From Phragmites australis (lineage: Eukaryota > Streptophyta > Magnoliopsida > Poales > Poaceae): 64,000 nt of DNA. Below the pieces are notes generated by a model, which saw only the letters and a program-made list of their open reading frames with translations, did not search any database and was not told the DNA's origin. The stretch lies in the NCBI RefSeq assembly GCF_958298935.1, contig NC_084941.1, positions 19,938,001-20,002,000 on the forward strand. The letters are read 5' to 3'. Shown here one piece after another: positions 10,308 through 21,390 of the stretch. Each line of letters begins with the position of its first letter. The stretch's first letter is position 1. Both the position numbers and the translations under genes were made by a program.

Positions 10308-11384
10308 CTAAGACAAGCTCGGCACGAACCAAGTGCAAGCATGCATCCACGGGCCAGGCAGCTCTTCGGTGCGGCCATCCTCCATGCTAAACCTGTAGAT
10401 GCAAGATCTCTTGGCCATCTCCAGCTTAAAGAAATAGATGCAATCCCCCTTAAACCCCGCGAAGTCCACCGCTCTGAAAGAAAACCCCTGGTAGAGTCCA
10501 ACAAACAGCATCCTATCACCAATGCTCCTCATCTGAACCCACCGCGGCGGCGACGGTGATTCCCCCTCCCCTCTCCCAATCTCCATCTCCAGCCGGTACA
10601 CCTCCAACCCGCCGCAATCCTCCAACAACTCCCCCTGACCATCCCTGCCGAAGTACCGGATCACGCACAGCAGCTCGTCTCCGGACGGCACGAAGGCAAT
10701 GCACTTGAAGGCATCCCTGCACAGAGCAACCTTCACCACCGGCGGCGGCGGCACGGCCCCGACCACGGCCAGCGTAGCAGCGTCGAAGACCGTGATGTGG
10801 CCGTGCTCGTCGCACACGAATACCTTCCCGTCGTGGTACATGTTCTCGGCGACGAGCCCCGGCATCGGCACCTCCGTCCAACTACCTACAGAATTTGTTG
10901 GTTCACCGCTGGCCGGGTCCGGGTGGCGGAAGTGGAAGAAGAGCTTCTTGGCGTTGTAGAGCACCACGGGGGCCGACGAGTCGGTGCCGGAGACGCGGTA
11001 GCCCTGGATGACGGGGCTGGAGGCGGGGAAAGGGGAGTCTGGGAGGGGGAGCCGAGCGCCAGTGAGGGGGTTGAGGAGGAGGAGGTGGTCGTGGGTGGTG
11101 TCGGAGAGGAGGAGGTGGGAGCGGGTAGGGCCGAGGATGCGATGCGCGGCGGAGGGGGCGGCGACGGAGCGGGTGGCGCCGGCAGAGAGCGAGAAGAAGG
11201 AGAGGGCAGCGGTGGGGTGGGCAGGGCGGGCGAGGAGCCAGGGAAGGAAGCGGGGAGGGGAGGAAGCGGCGGCGGCAGAGCGCCAGGAGCGGCATACGGC
11301 GCGGAAGCGGAGGAAGTCGAGCGGGTCGTGGAGGCGGCCCGAGACGAGGCGGAGGAGGTCGCCGGGGAGGGTTGACCAATCCAT
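10308..11384 (-). CDS. F-box protein with DUF295 (KIB-like) beta-propeller domain
   Basis: A single-exon open frame of 358 residues. Residues 3-40 (WSTLPGDLLRLVSGRLHD..LRFRAVCRSWR) form an F-box, the SKP1-binding module of SCF ubiquitin ligases, with the usual LPxDLLxxVxxRL start and the CRSWR end. Residues from about 60 to 350 fit the plant DUF295 domain: LLLSDTTHDHLLLLNPLTGARLPLP is a typical early strand pair, followed by a GYRVSGTDSSAPVV segment, KVFVCDEHGHITVFD, LCVIRYFGRD and a late DCIYFFKLE..CIYRFSMEDG segment. Proteins of this class are expected to select substrates for ubiquitination in the cytosol or nucleus; the substrate is unknown. Length (350-400 is usual) and frame are intact, and the start ATG precedes the F-box directly. 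Codon use is strongly GC-biased in the 5' half, as often in grasses. Large antisense open frames here are GC-rich shadows. Confidence 0.88.
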   Translation of the reverse strand: MDWSTLPGDLLRLVSGRLHDPLDFLRFRAVCRSWRSAAAASSPPRFLPWLLARPAHPTAALSFFSLSAGATRSVAAPSAAHRILGPTRSHLLLSDTTHDHLLLLNPLTGARLPLPDSPFPASSPVIQGYRVSGTDSSAPVVLYNAKKLFFHFRHPDPASGEPTNSVGSWTEVPMPGLVAENMYHDGKVFVCDEHGHITVFDAATLAVVGAVPPPPVVKVALCRDAFKCIAFVPSGDELLCVIRYFGRDGQGELLEDCGGLEVYRLEMEIGRGEGESPSPPRWVQMRSIGDRMLFVGLYQGFSFRAVDFAGFKGDCIYFFKLEMAKRSCIYRFSMEDGRTEELPGPWMHACTWFVPSLS

Positions 11385-11900
11385 TCTATGCGCAGGGGAG
11401 GAGGTGGGCCAGCGCCCGCATCGGAATGGAGAGAGTGGGTATGTTTTGGATCCTTTCCCCTTCTTGCCTTGCTCTTATGAGCTTGCAAAGTGTTCGTTTA
11501 CTAGGCAACATTTGGTATCTTTGCTAAAAACTTACTTTTGTTAGCATAGCATGATTCTTGAACTGGTTGTTTAGAACTTTTGCCCATAGAGATACTCTCA
11601 CCACTTTGCCGTATAGGTCAGATTACCCTCCATGCATCTAACTGAAAGTAACGGCTTGAAAATTTGGTGTACGTGTACCATACCAAACCATAGATTCATG
11701 CTATAAACATTTCAAATAAAAAAAAACCTTAGAACCATGACAAGCTTTATGACCGATAGATTTTGGGGCATTTGTAAATACCTTTTTAGTTTTTTATTTT
11801 TTACAAAAATACCACTCGAACAACGGTTTTAATGGATTTTTTTAATTTTCTAATGACGAGATTGCAATAACACCGGGAGTAATTGTTTCTTTGTAATTGT
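11385..11900. other. Upstream region of the F-box gene
   Basis: This holds the presumed promoter and 5' UTR on the minus strand. I could not fix a TATA box. Confidence 0.35.
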
Positions 11901-11904
11901 CCTA

Positions 11905-12095
11905 TATATTTTTGCCAAAATACATGGTGTACCCTATATGGTTTCATTCGGACAAAATACGCAATATGTCATATATAAGTTTCATACAGCCAAAATACAC
12001 AATATGTTGTATATAATTTTGTATGGCCAAAATACACCAAATGCCTACACAGTTTCATATAGCCAAAATATACAGATGCCATGCATGGCTCCTCA
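11905..12095. repeat. Degenerate tandem repeat, about 37-bp unit
   Basis: Four to five diverged copies of a unit like GTTTCATAxxGCCAAAATACACAATATGxx follow each other (at about 11908, 11945, 11984, 12023 and 12052). Non-coding, upstream of the F-box gene. Confidence 0.7.
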
Positions 12096-12557
12096 AACCA
12101 TGCTTCCATGAATCGTATTCGGTTGTAGAAAAAGAAAAGAATTATTGCATCAATTCCATAGAAAATTGCTAGGCAAAATAGAAATCAAAATTACCTCTAG
12201 TGGAGCAGCTAATGCACACATCAGGAGCTTGGAAGAGAAAAGAAAAGGAACTAGAGCTGTATTCCAAGACAGAATTAAAGAGAAAGAAAGAGAGAACAGA
12301 CATGAGAGAGACTGTAGAGGGGAAAGGTTACCAGCCCTAAGTAAAAATAGGAATTAGAGGGTGGTGAGCTGAGCGCTCACGCTCTTTTTTTTCCCTCGCC
12401 TGCTCGCTTTTCGCTTGCCCCCGCGCTCACCTTGCCGTCGTAGTACAGCCAAATCGGCTCGCGCGGGCCTGGCAAGCCCAACGGAACCAAGTTTGCCTAG
12501 CAAAAAAAAAGTTTTGAAGGCTACTGCCAAATAGCTATTCCTAGCGAAGCGGGTTAA

Positions 12558-12792
12558 GGCCAACTCCAGCAGATCCCTCCATTCAAGTGCTACAGTGTTT
12601 TGCGGTACTGTAGCAGTGCTGTAGCATCTTCATCAGAATAGGTCCCGAGTGTACAGAGGCTGATAGCGGGGTCGGAGAGAGAAAAAGAGGAGTGGAAGGT
12701 AGGAAATAGAGTAGCTGCTGGAGATGAAAAAATAAGGGATGCTGTAATAATATTTTTGAGAATAAAAATTTAAGATAGCTGTTGAAGATGAT
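12558..12792. mobile_element. Tourist-like MITE, copy 2
   Basis: The ends GGCCAACTCCAGCAG and, reverse-complemented, GATCATCTTCAACAG form a terminal inverted repeat, flanked by TAA on both sides (before 12558 and after 12792). It is an inverted relative of the element at 3607-3870. The TAA duplication fits the PIF/Harbinger (Tourist) type. Confidence 0.6.
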
Positions 12793-13316
12793 CTAATATC
12801 CTGGTCTCACAAGTGATCCAAACGATATGATGCTGTGTCGTTTGCGAAAGCGAGAATTTGCAGAGGAACACTACGTACATCATGCTCACAAACGCTCGAG
12901 TGCGCTCCTATCATATGCTAAAAATAATAAAGATAAAAATAATCATGTATTCATAAATTGTGGGTAATAGGATTTGAAGCCTCACGAGTGGAGTTGTACC
13001 AGGAAACTATTTGATTATATTAAGGATTAGAGAGAAATTATTGTTATTTTAACCCTAGCAAATTTTTGGAAATTTAATATATAAATTTGAAAATGAATTC
13101 AATGTATTATGCCTCCTAAGTGCTGATTTTTGAGAATCTACCTTGAAAAAAATATGTTTGTGCGAGCGAACGCGAATGAACGGTTTTGATTAAAACTGAA
13201 ATCAACTCATCTTGCTCATGCTAAGTGTCAGATTCGACTGATTCAACCAGAATGGAAGGTAGCGAGAATGGAGTAGTCACATGATGGTAAATAAGAAAAG
13301 AGAAGAAAATGATGGT
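12793..13316. other. Intergenic DNA
   Basis: No gene or repeat recognised up to the copia element. Confidence 0.4.
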
Positions 13317-13524
13317 TGTAAGATTGTGTATTGATGTATTGATGCTCTCAGTACAGCATATATACAAAGTACAAGCTCATTGAGAGCCACTCGTCTCCGA
13401 CAGAAAACCTGCATGTAAGTAGGAGTGGCATGAGACCAGGAAGCTAACAGGAGTGCCATGAGAATAGCTCAATACTAACAGAAGCTAACTAGGTCAGCAA
13501 CGTGACCGATTCAGTGCTTCGACA
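13317..13524 (-). repeat. 3' LTR of the copia element
   Basis: 208 bp, bounded as described for the whole element. It contains a tandem TATTGATG duplication absent from the 5' LTR. The pol frame runs about 30 bp into it. Confidence 0.92.
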
Positions 13525-16500
13525 CCCCCCCCCCCAGCAGTCGATGCGTCGAGCGTGGTGATGCAGAGGCTGGATTTGAAATCTTCGAACAGTGAGGTTG
13601 GGAGCCCCTTAGTCATAATGTCAACGAGCTGGTGGCGAGCTGGCACATGAAGAACTCGGAGATGACCAATGGCGACTTGTTCCCGTACAAAGTGAATGTC
13701 TAACTCGACATGTTTTGTCCGGCCATTGTGTACTGGATTCTCAGAGAGATAGACGGCAGAGACATTGTCGCAGTAGACCAAGGTAGCCTTGTTGACGGGG
13801 ACGTGTAGCTCACGAAGTAAGTTCCGGAGCCAGCAACATTCTGTCGTAACACTAGCCATGCCCCTGTACTCGGCTTCCGCACTGGACCGAGACAAGATTG
13901 GCTGCCGCTTGGAGGACCAAGACACGAGTGAGTCACCAAGGAAGACGTAGAACCCAGACGTAGAACGACGCGTATTCGAGCACCCGACCCAATCCGCATC
14001 AGAGTACGCAACAAGAGATGTTGACGGTGAAGACTTGATCTGTAACCCTTGTGAAGTAGTACCGCGGACATAGGGCAAAATCCGCTTAACGAGGCTCCAA
14101 TGCATGTCGCGTGGCTTGTGCATATGCAAGCAGACCTGCTGCACGGCGTACGCAAGATCGGGCCGAGTTAAGGTTAGATATTGGAGGGCGCCCACAATAC
14201 TCCGGTAGAATGATGGATCAGTCGCCAGAGTTCCCGTTGAGGACGACACCTTTGGCTTTGTGTCCATAGGGGTGGAGGCTGGTTTGCAGTTAAGCATGCC
14301 GGCACGGTGAAGAATGTCAGTGGTGTATTGTTCTTGTGATAAGAAGAAGCCATTACTAGATCGTCGAACCTGGATGCCAAGGAAGAAGTGTAACGGGCCA
14401 AGGTCCTTCATGGCAAATGCTTGGTGAAGCTGAGCAATGATCCGGGCAAGAACAGATGAAGAGGAAGCGGTTAAGACAATGTCATCGACATATAAAAGGA
14501 GAAAAGTCATCTCAGTACCGTTCCGGAAGACGAACAATGACGAATCTGAGCGGGAGGAGGTGAAGCCAATACGCTGAAGATGACCGACGAATGTCTGGTA
14601 CCAAGCTCTCGGAGCCTGTTTGAGCCCATATAGAGATTTAGAGAGCTGAGAAACGTGATCAGGATAGGCGGGATCAACAAATCCTGTCGGTTGCTGGCAG
14701 AAAACGCGTTCCGACAGGTCACCGTGGAGGAACGTGTTCTTTTACGTCCAGCTGATGCACTGGCCACTTGCGCGTAGCCGCAAGATGAAGCACCATTCGT
14801 ATTATGGCCGGCTTCACCACCGGGGAGAAGGTTTGGTCGAAGTCGAGCCCCGGACGTTGCGAGAATCCGCGGACGACCCATTGTGCCTTACGACGCTCTA
14901 GTGTGCCATCCGGATGAAGTTTGTTACGGAACACCCATTTCCCACTGATGATGTGTGCGCGTGGCGGTCGTGGAACCAGCGTCCAGGTGCCATTGGCCTT
15001 GAGAGTAGTGAACTCCTCTTGCATTGCCGCAAACCAGGCAGGATCGCGGAGCGCAGTACGTACTGAGGTGGGAACCAAGTCGACGAAGTGCGCGACATGA
15101 GCATACTGCGGATTGGGTACCGAGATGCCAGCTTTACTGCGGGTAAGCATGTGATGCGTCGGCTGGACCGGTTTTGGAGAAGGCGATGGAGGACATGATG
15201 TCGAGGCCGGTGCCGTGTGCAGTCGTGCAGAAGCCGAGGAAGGACAATTGGTAGGTCGTGAGTCGGTGTCTCCACGGGATGCAGGCTCGGCAGGAGTGGT
15301 CGAAGCAGCTTGTTCAGGAGCCTGAGGCGAGATCGAGTGGGCATGGAGTGGTGCTGGAGGCAAACGTTCACGGGCCAGACTCCTCGGCGGAACAGATAGG
15401 ATCGAAGATGTTGTCGGCGGTGGCGGTGATAGCGGCGCCGGAGCTACAGGAGACCAGGTGGGAGAAGCTGTAGCAGGCGGGGCACAAGCTTGATGTTGCA
15501 CTGGTGCAAAGACGATGAGAGGCACAATGTTGCTAATTGCTGCCGGGGCCGCATGATGATGTTGCGCCGACGAAGGTGTGACCTGGCGAAAAGGAAAAAT
15601 ATTCTCGTTGAAGTACACATGCCTGAAGGTCAGCACTCGTTGAGACACTGGATCATAACACCTGTAGCCTTTGCTATGCGCCGGGTAGCCTAAGACCACG
15701 CTAGCAATCGATCTGGGAGCACGTTTATGAGGCGCGGTTGAAGTGGTATTGGGGTAACAGAGGCACCCAAAAGTATGGAGATGATCATATTGTGGAGTCG
15801 ATTCAAACAGAAGAGTGTGAGGTGGGGTGTCCTGGCGTGCTCGACAGGGTTGAATGTTGAGCAAATATGTGGATGTAGAGAGCGCGTCAGGCCAAAATGT
15901 GCACGGAACGGAGGAGTGAAAAAGGAGAGCACGCATACACTCATTTAGGGTCCGAAGAACGCGCTCGGCACAACCATTTTGCTGTGAGGTATAGGGGCAG
16001 CTGAGACATAGGAGAATGCCGTGGGAGGAGAGAAAAGATCGAAAAGCTTTGTTGTCAAACTCTTTTCCATTATCAGTTTGAAAACATAGCACCGGACGTT
16101 GAAATTGAGTGCGGACACATGAATGGAAGGAAATGAGTGTTGGTAGCACATCAGACTTAGACCGAAGAGGGAAGGTCCAAGTAAAATGGGAGTAATCATC
16201 CAAAATGACTAAATAGTACTGGAGTCCAGAATGACTTAAGATAGGAGAGGTCCAAACATCACAGTGCAAGAGATCAAAAGGAGAACAAGCAATATTATTG
16301 GAATCCTGAAATGGAAGACAAACATTTTTGCCAATGCGATAAGCATGACAAGTGTGAGTGCTGGACTTATTACATTTGAAAGAAAATGAGCTCAAGATGC
16401 AAGACAGTGAAGCTGGCCCTGGGTGGCCAAGCCTGGCATGCCAAAGATCAATGTCAGCGTTGCGCGTGGAAGGCCTGAGCAGACTCAGCTGGAGCTGTGC

Positions 16501-16602
16501 GCAGGGGGTACAGATCACCAGAGCTGTTACTGCGGAGGGGAACCTGCTGTGTGCGAAGATCCTTGATCGTAAAACCGAAAGGATCAAATTCAACGGAGAC
16601 AT
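13494..16602 (-). pseudogene. Copia pol: integrase, reverse transcriptase, RNase H (frameshifted)
   Basis: The segment 16602-14719 encodes the GAG-pre-integrase block (DLWHARLGHPG), then the integrase core with its acidic residues in CDVWTSP, QTDNGKEF and NGCAER, a chromatin-facing proline/serine-rich linker, and the start of reverse transcriptase (NGTWTLVPRP, KWVFRNK, HQLDVK). A one-base shift near 14735, inside the DVKxxFLHG motif, moves the frame. The rest continues through SLYGLKQAPRAWY (upstream of the first ATG of the next open stretch) to 14537-13494, with the catalytic LLYVDDIVL, the KDLGPLHFFLG block and a complete RNase H domain (SDADWVGC, SAEAEYRGM, DIMTKGLP). The last codons extend into the 3' LTR. 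Function is lost through the shift. Confidence 0.88.
13525..13540 (-). other. Polypurine tract of the copia element
   Basis: On the minus strand CTGCT followed by 11 consecutive Gs directly abuts the 3' LTR. This is the usual place for plus-strand priming. Confidence 0.75.
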
Positions 16603-17960
16603 TATTTTCTTTGGTCAGAATACACACAAATATCAAATTCTTGATTAAAGATGGTGAAAATGAGGATATTGTTAAGTTGCAGAGAGGAGGAAGAGGTGGG
16701 AACAGAAAAATTTCCGATGAAGTGAACAGGTAAAGAAGCACCATTTCCAACGATAATACGAGAGGTAGAAGCAGGAGTGAAAAAGGAAGTGGTACCAGGG
16801 TGTGAAGCCATGTGTGAAGTAGCGCCCATGTCGAGGAACCAGTCATTACCGGAGTAAGGAGCTTGCGCCGGCAGACCATGCAGTGCGGAGAAGAGGGCAG
16901 GCGGCATCTCTGGGGATGGCGATGGAGGCAGGTACGGCACGAACGGAGCTGACAAAGTGGGCGGAGGAGCGGTGCCAGGCGCAAAGGAAGCCGTCATCGC
17001 TTGCTGCGACACAGGACCAGGACAAGTGCCAAGAATCCCTGCACCCGGCGGTCGCATCTGCGGCATATGCCATGCTTGGACAACTCCAGTCCTTGGATTG
17101 ACGCCGGAGAACCATGCAGTTGGTGGTGCATGATGGGGAACAGGCATGCCATGGGTGTGGCTGGAGGATGAGTTGCCACGCCATTTCTTCTTCGTCTTGG
17201 TGCGGTCACCACCGCCAGAAGAAGTTGGAGCAGGTGCAAACGACGTGGTGAAAGACGCGGCAGCAAGAAGCGTTGTCGAGGCCTCCTTGGCGGAGTGAGC
17301 GAGACGAGTTTCTTCTTGAAGCAGGTACGAGCGAGCGCATAGAAACGTCATGGGCTGCGTCTGTGCAGTGATTGTGGAGATGGCATGGCTGAACTTGGAG
17401 TTCAGGCCACGCAGCATGTTGATCACAAGCGATTGGTCCGTCACAGGAGCGCCGACGTCACGGAGAGTGTCGGCAAGAGTCTTGAGACGGCCGCAGTACT
17501 CAGTGATGCTCATGGATCCTTGGAAAAGGCTGTGAAATTCCTGCTGCGCGTAGACGGCGCGCTGCATGGAATTGTCGAGGAAGAGTCTCAAAATCGACGT
17601 CCAGATGCAGTAGCCAGTGTCGTACGGTTTGATGATCATATTCAAGATCTCAGAGGAGACCGTAGAATACAACCATGAGACAATACACTGATTGACTTGA
17701 GTCCATTCGGCGTCACCGACCATCAGCTGAGCATCAACAGATCCATCAACATGATCGAGCAAACCAAATTTGCGGAACGCGATCATGAAGAAGGTGCGCC
17801 AGGAAGAAAAGTTGGAGTCAGCCAGATCTAAGGTGATTGGGACATGAGAACGAATGAAGATGAGTTGAATGGAGGAACTGGCGATAGGAACAGGAGTTGC
17901 TGGTAGAGGAACAAAGGGATTCGTAGAAGCAGTAGAGGAGGAAGAAGGGCTGTGAGCCAT
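16602..17960 (-). pseudogene. Copia gag-protease (frameshifted)
   Basis: The start is taken at 17960 (MAHSPSSSSTAST), the first ATG after the primer-binding site; an upstream in-frame ATG lies in the LTR. The UBN2-type gag domain covers roughly residues 40-220 (DLADSNFSSWRTFF, ILRLFLDNSMQRAVYAQQEF, SITEYCGRLKTLADTL). A Ser/Pro/Gly-rich part follows without a clear CCHC zinc knuckle, then the protease start WFLDMGATSHM. The active-site triad is normally D-S/T-G; here it reads D-M-G, which would inactivate the enzyme. The frame shifts after about 16700, where LIKNLIFVCILTKENNVSVEF continues in another frame, and again near 16600. Confidence 0.85.
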
Positions 17961-17997
17961 GGGTGGGAGGCAGTGGAAAGAGTAGAATGGATCGGCA

Positions 17998-18011
17998 GGA
18001 AACTGATACCA
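17998..18011 (-). other. Primer-binding site of the copia element
   Basis: TGGTATCAGTTTCC on the minus strand starts immediately at the inner end of the 5' LTR. The first nine bases match the usual initiator-Met tRNA complement. Confidence 0.85.
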
Positions 18012-18211
18012 TGTAAGATTGTGTATTGATGTTCTCAGTACAACATATATACAAAGTACAAGCTCATTGAGAGCCACTCGTCTCCAACAGAAAATCTGCA
18101 TGTAAGCAGGAGTGGCGTGAGACCAGGAAGCTAACAGGACTGCCGTGAGAATAGCTCAATCCTAACAGAAGCTAACTAGGTCAGCAACGTGACCGATTCA
18201 GTGCTTCGACA
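18012..18211 (-). repeat. 5' LTR of the copia element
   Basis: 200 bp, partner of 13317-13524. Confidence 0.92.
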
Positions 18212-19920
18212 ATAGTAAATATTGGGGAAACGCCGAAAATGAGAATGGGATATTCACGGCAACAAGAAACTTGAGAGTGCTACTCCTATATTAATAGTTT
18301 TCACGGAACTGAATGGCATTCTCCCTGTCTCGCCCATGTTTTAGGGTGTCATATCCAAATTTGCTAATTTTTAGGTGCGGTGATGTGAGCAACTACTTAA
18401 AATCCAGTGGCAAAGAAAGGTACACAAAATAAGGGCCAATGTACTTTTGCTTTTAAAAAAAAGAAAGAAAACAAAAACTGACATAGCTGTTCAAATCTGT
18501 TTAATTAGGTCTGTTTGAAGCGTGACTGCTATGAAAATGAAACTCCGCAATATGTTAAGCGCATACAATTTATCTTGACCGTTTACTTCTCCTATCTAAT
18601 ATTTATCTATCTGTTGATTCTCTTAAACACTCTACAATTTTTTTCAACTACCCATTTAACATGAATTATAACATAAATAAACAGTCGTGATAAACATTGG
18701 GTCCACATACATGTAGAAATGCAACTCCCATGACTGCAGAGGAGGACAAAGTTGAAGTGTAGTAGCACGCAATGGCGCAGATTTTATTCGATAAATAAAA
18801 GTTGTATTGACTCTAAAAATACAGCTACATAAGATTTTACTCCGACCTACGCATATCTGAGATATACACACCCAACAAGAAAACAGTACCAGAACCACGG
18901 TGGCAACCACAATGGCGTACCCACAGCTCCACGATGCACAAGATCTGCGCAGCTGCACATTCAGCAGGAGTACCCACAGCTCCACGAAGCTCAAGGCACC
19001 CATCCAGAGCACTGAATAGACTGCTGATAGGGTATAAAAATTAAAAAGTGAAGGCAGCCAGAGACAGCACACGTGAACGGGGATCTCATCCCAAAGATTC
19101 TAATCACTCGGCTCAGCTCAGAAATAGTGGAGTAGATCAGCAGCTGCCTTTGCGATTTTCACAGGCTCCCTTTCGTCAGTATTGTTTGCATTACATCCAC
19201 CTGACTAAATTATGCTGTTCCTGCAGCTGCAGGAGATGACCGTTGTCCGGATCAAAAGTTGCCAAACCACCGGTTTTTTTAATCAACACAAGCATCTACA
19301 GCTTAAGAAATTAGTACTAGTTTATTTCAAAATAAAGCACACTCTTTCCTATGGGGAAAAAAGAGAGAGGCTCGTTTAACAACAAATTGTCAAAAAGGAG
19401 AAATCCAGTCCAGTTCAGAAGCTTTTTATATGGAGGCGTTTCAAACAAAAGGATATCATGCTTTCTATGAAACATTATTTGACAGCTGATACGCAAAAGG
19501 TACTTTGTTAAAAAAAAGATAAGCAAAAGGCACAGTATCGATTCCTTCAACTCAGTTCAGGCACCCTCCTCAAGTTTTTCATATGATTTGTTTTATTTTT
19601 GTTCAGTCAGTTAGTAAGTTGTTTTTAAGCAATGTCCGCAATAATACTTCATTCCATTAGTATTAATCTCAGAAAATGATGAGCCCAAAAATTCACTTCG
19701 AACAACAAAACAAAAAAAACTAGTTTAATGACACTGGCCAGCCCATTAGCTTACCACCAATTACAAGGACACCTCAATTACAACAATAAGGGAGTGGGGG
19801 AGGGACCCAAAAGAAACAGAGGTACATCACCATGATCAATGGCTTTGTCTAGAGCAGCAGCAGCAGCTGCCTCTGGCAGTCTGACTCCATTAGAAACCAG
19901 AGGCACCGGTTGATCAGCTC
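18212..19920. other. Intergenic DNA
   Basis: No supported gene. The open frame 18656-19072 (minus) gives an unfamiliar hydrophobic peptide, and its DNA holds a short direct repeat (GTACCCACAGCTCCACGA at about 18915 and 18972). Confidence 0.4.
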
Positions 19921-19924
19921 ACAG

Positions 19925-21136
19925 TCACAATGCCATCACCAGGACAGCCACAGCTGCCTGTGTCCATGTCCACCAACCCTGTCAGACAAGGGATAACACC
20001 TCAGCAGATGAGCAAAAGGTTCCAAAGGCAAGAACATCAGACAAATAGGCTATGGAGAATTGTTCTCCCCTTTTATGATTGCAGGTAGTGCGATTGATTG
20101 ATAATAGGGTAGAGGAAATGGGTTCTGCTAATCACTGGTCGCTTGTCGTCTCGGTCCCGCCTTTCAGAGAGTGTTTATAGCTATCGTCTGGTTTGTGCTA
20201 AGACTGGACAGACTGAGAATCATGTTGACAGCGATGCTAATTGTCACATCTAATATCTGAGGCCAAATTAATTCATCATCTGTTTCTTGTTAGTTGTTAC
20301 AGGATATGGAAAACCTTGGACTAGTGTTGCGTAATCGACGTAGGCAAGACCAAAGCAAGGATCAGCCATAATTAGCAAGAGAACAGAGCTGCGACCTGCG
20401 CGGCGAGCATGTTGGTGTAGTGCAACCCGGACACAGGGTCGGCGACGCCGGCGTACCCCGGCTCGAGCAGCGCGTACTCGATCTTGACGCCGGTAGGGTC
20501 CTCGGCGTAGGCGAAGTAGGGGTACGCGTTGACGAGGAACGGCGAGCCGGCGCGCGCGTGGAAGTCGAGGATCGGGCAGAGCATCGGGAGCAAGTCCTTG
20601 CGGAAGTAGGCCGACGACGGCGGGTACGACGTCGCGAGCACGCCGAGGTTGTGCGCGGTGGTGACGGCGACCTGCTTGCCCAGCCCGGCCTGCTCGAGAG
20701 CGTCGTGGAGGCACTGCATCGCCGGGAGGAGGTAGCGCGAGAGGGAGGAGCTGTTGGCGCCAGTGAGCACCTCGTTGCCGACTGTGAGGAAGGCGATTTT
20801 GGTGGCCGGGAGCGCAGGCTGGATCGAGGAACGGACCCAGGCAGCGGCGCCGTCAGGGGTGGAAACCGAGGCGAGACACTCGTCAGGGACGCCCACGACG
20901 AGCTCGACGCCTGTGTTGGCGAAGGCGCGGATGGTGGCGGGGTCGGCGTCGTAGAGGCGGACGCGGCCCACGCCGAGGGAGCCGAGCATCGGCGGCACAG
21001 AGGTGGCCGGCGGGAGGTTGTTGCCCACGCGACCGTAGCTGATGCCCAGCAGCGCCGACGACGTCGCCGCGGGGGTAGACGGGAGCAGCAGCAGGAGGAG
21101 GAGCAGGGCCGGCAGCAGATAGAGAAGCGCCGCCAT
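19925..21136 (-). pseudogene. GH17 glucan endo-1,3-beta-glucosidase, central part deleted
   Basis: The first exon starts at 21136 with a leucine-rich signal peptide (MAALLYLLPALLLLLLLL) and enters a GH17 domain: LLGISYGRVGNNLPP, VGRVRLYDADP, VGVPDECLASV, FLTVGNEVLTG (with the acid/base Glu), AVTTAHNLGVLATSYPPSSAYF and PFLVNAYPYFAY. It reads to a stop at 20372 just after NMLAAQVAALFSC. The second catalytic motif with the nucleophile (ETGWP) is found nowhere in the following kilobase. A possible last exon lies at 19925-19978: after a CTGACAG acceptor it encodes GWWTWTQAAVAVLVMAL and a stop, resembling a GPI-anchor tail. Splicing from a CAG/GTCGCA donor ending at 20396 to this acceptor would be in phase and give about 264 residues. 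Family enzymes have about 380-500, so the product would lack activity. The signal peptide and tail suggest the ancestor acted on callose at the cell surface. Confidence 0.75.
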
Positions 21137-21390
21137 TGCGCCTGATTGCGCGCAGAGAAGCTGAAAGCGTGAAGCTAGCTTGGAGTGAGTGTGAGAATGG
21201 GGGGAGTGAGAGTGTGGGAGTGAGCTGGAGGGATCTGGCTTGGAGCGGCTGGAGCGTTGGGGGTTTAGTGGGGGTTGTTGGCCCCGATCGGGCAAGGCCG
21301 TTCCGTTGCAACGGCACTGTCGGTCGGGAAGGGATGGAAGCGTGGCTAGTTGAAACATTCTGAGTTTTCTTAAGCTCATGTGAATAACTT

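Larger units (their letters stand above)
13317..18211 (-). mobile_element. Nearly complete Ty1/copia LTR retrotransposon
   Basis: A 4.9-kb element in minus orientation. The LTRs at 13317-13524 (3') and 18012-18211 (5') both begin TGTAAGATTG and end CTTCGACA as read on the plus strand. They are flanked by ATGGT and ATAGT, a one-mismatch candidate target-site duplication. Next to the 5' LTR lies TGGTATCAGTTTCC, a primer-binding site matching the initiator-Met tRNA type, and next to the 3' LTR lies a run of 11 Gs serving as polypurine tract. Gag, protease, integrase, reverse transcriptase and RNase H follow in copia order. A NPRTGVVQAWHMP-type gag tail without a clear CCHC box suggests the Hopscotch/Retrofit (Ale) lineage. 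By hand I count 9 substitutions in about 200 aligned LTR bases plus an 8-bp tandem copy (TATTGATG) in the 3' LTR. At least three frame breaks make it non-autonomous. Confidence 0.93.

Noticed and set aside
10797..11544. Long open frames antisense to or out of frame with the F-box gene
   Set aside because: They are Gly/Arg- or Pro/Ser-rich products of GC-rich codon bias; the F-box frame carries the only recognisable domains.
18656..19072. 138-codon hydrophobic frame on the minus strand
   Set aside because: No family resemblance; hydrophobicity comes from the base composition of a region with an internal direct repeat.
20420..21145. 241-codon open frame on the plus strand
   Set aside because: It is antisense to the GC-rich GH17 exon, Arg/Glu/Val-rich without a domain, and a composition shadow.
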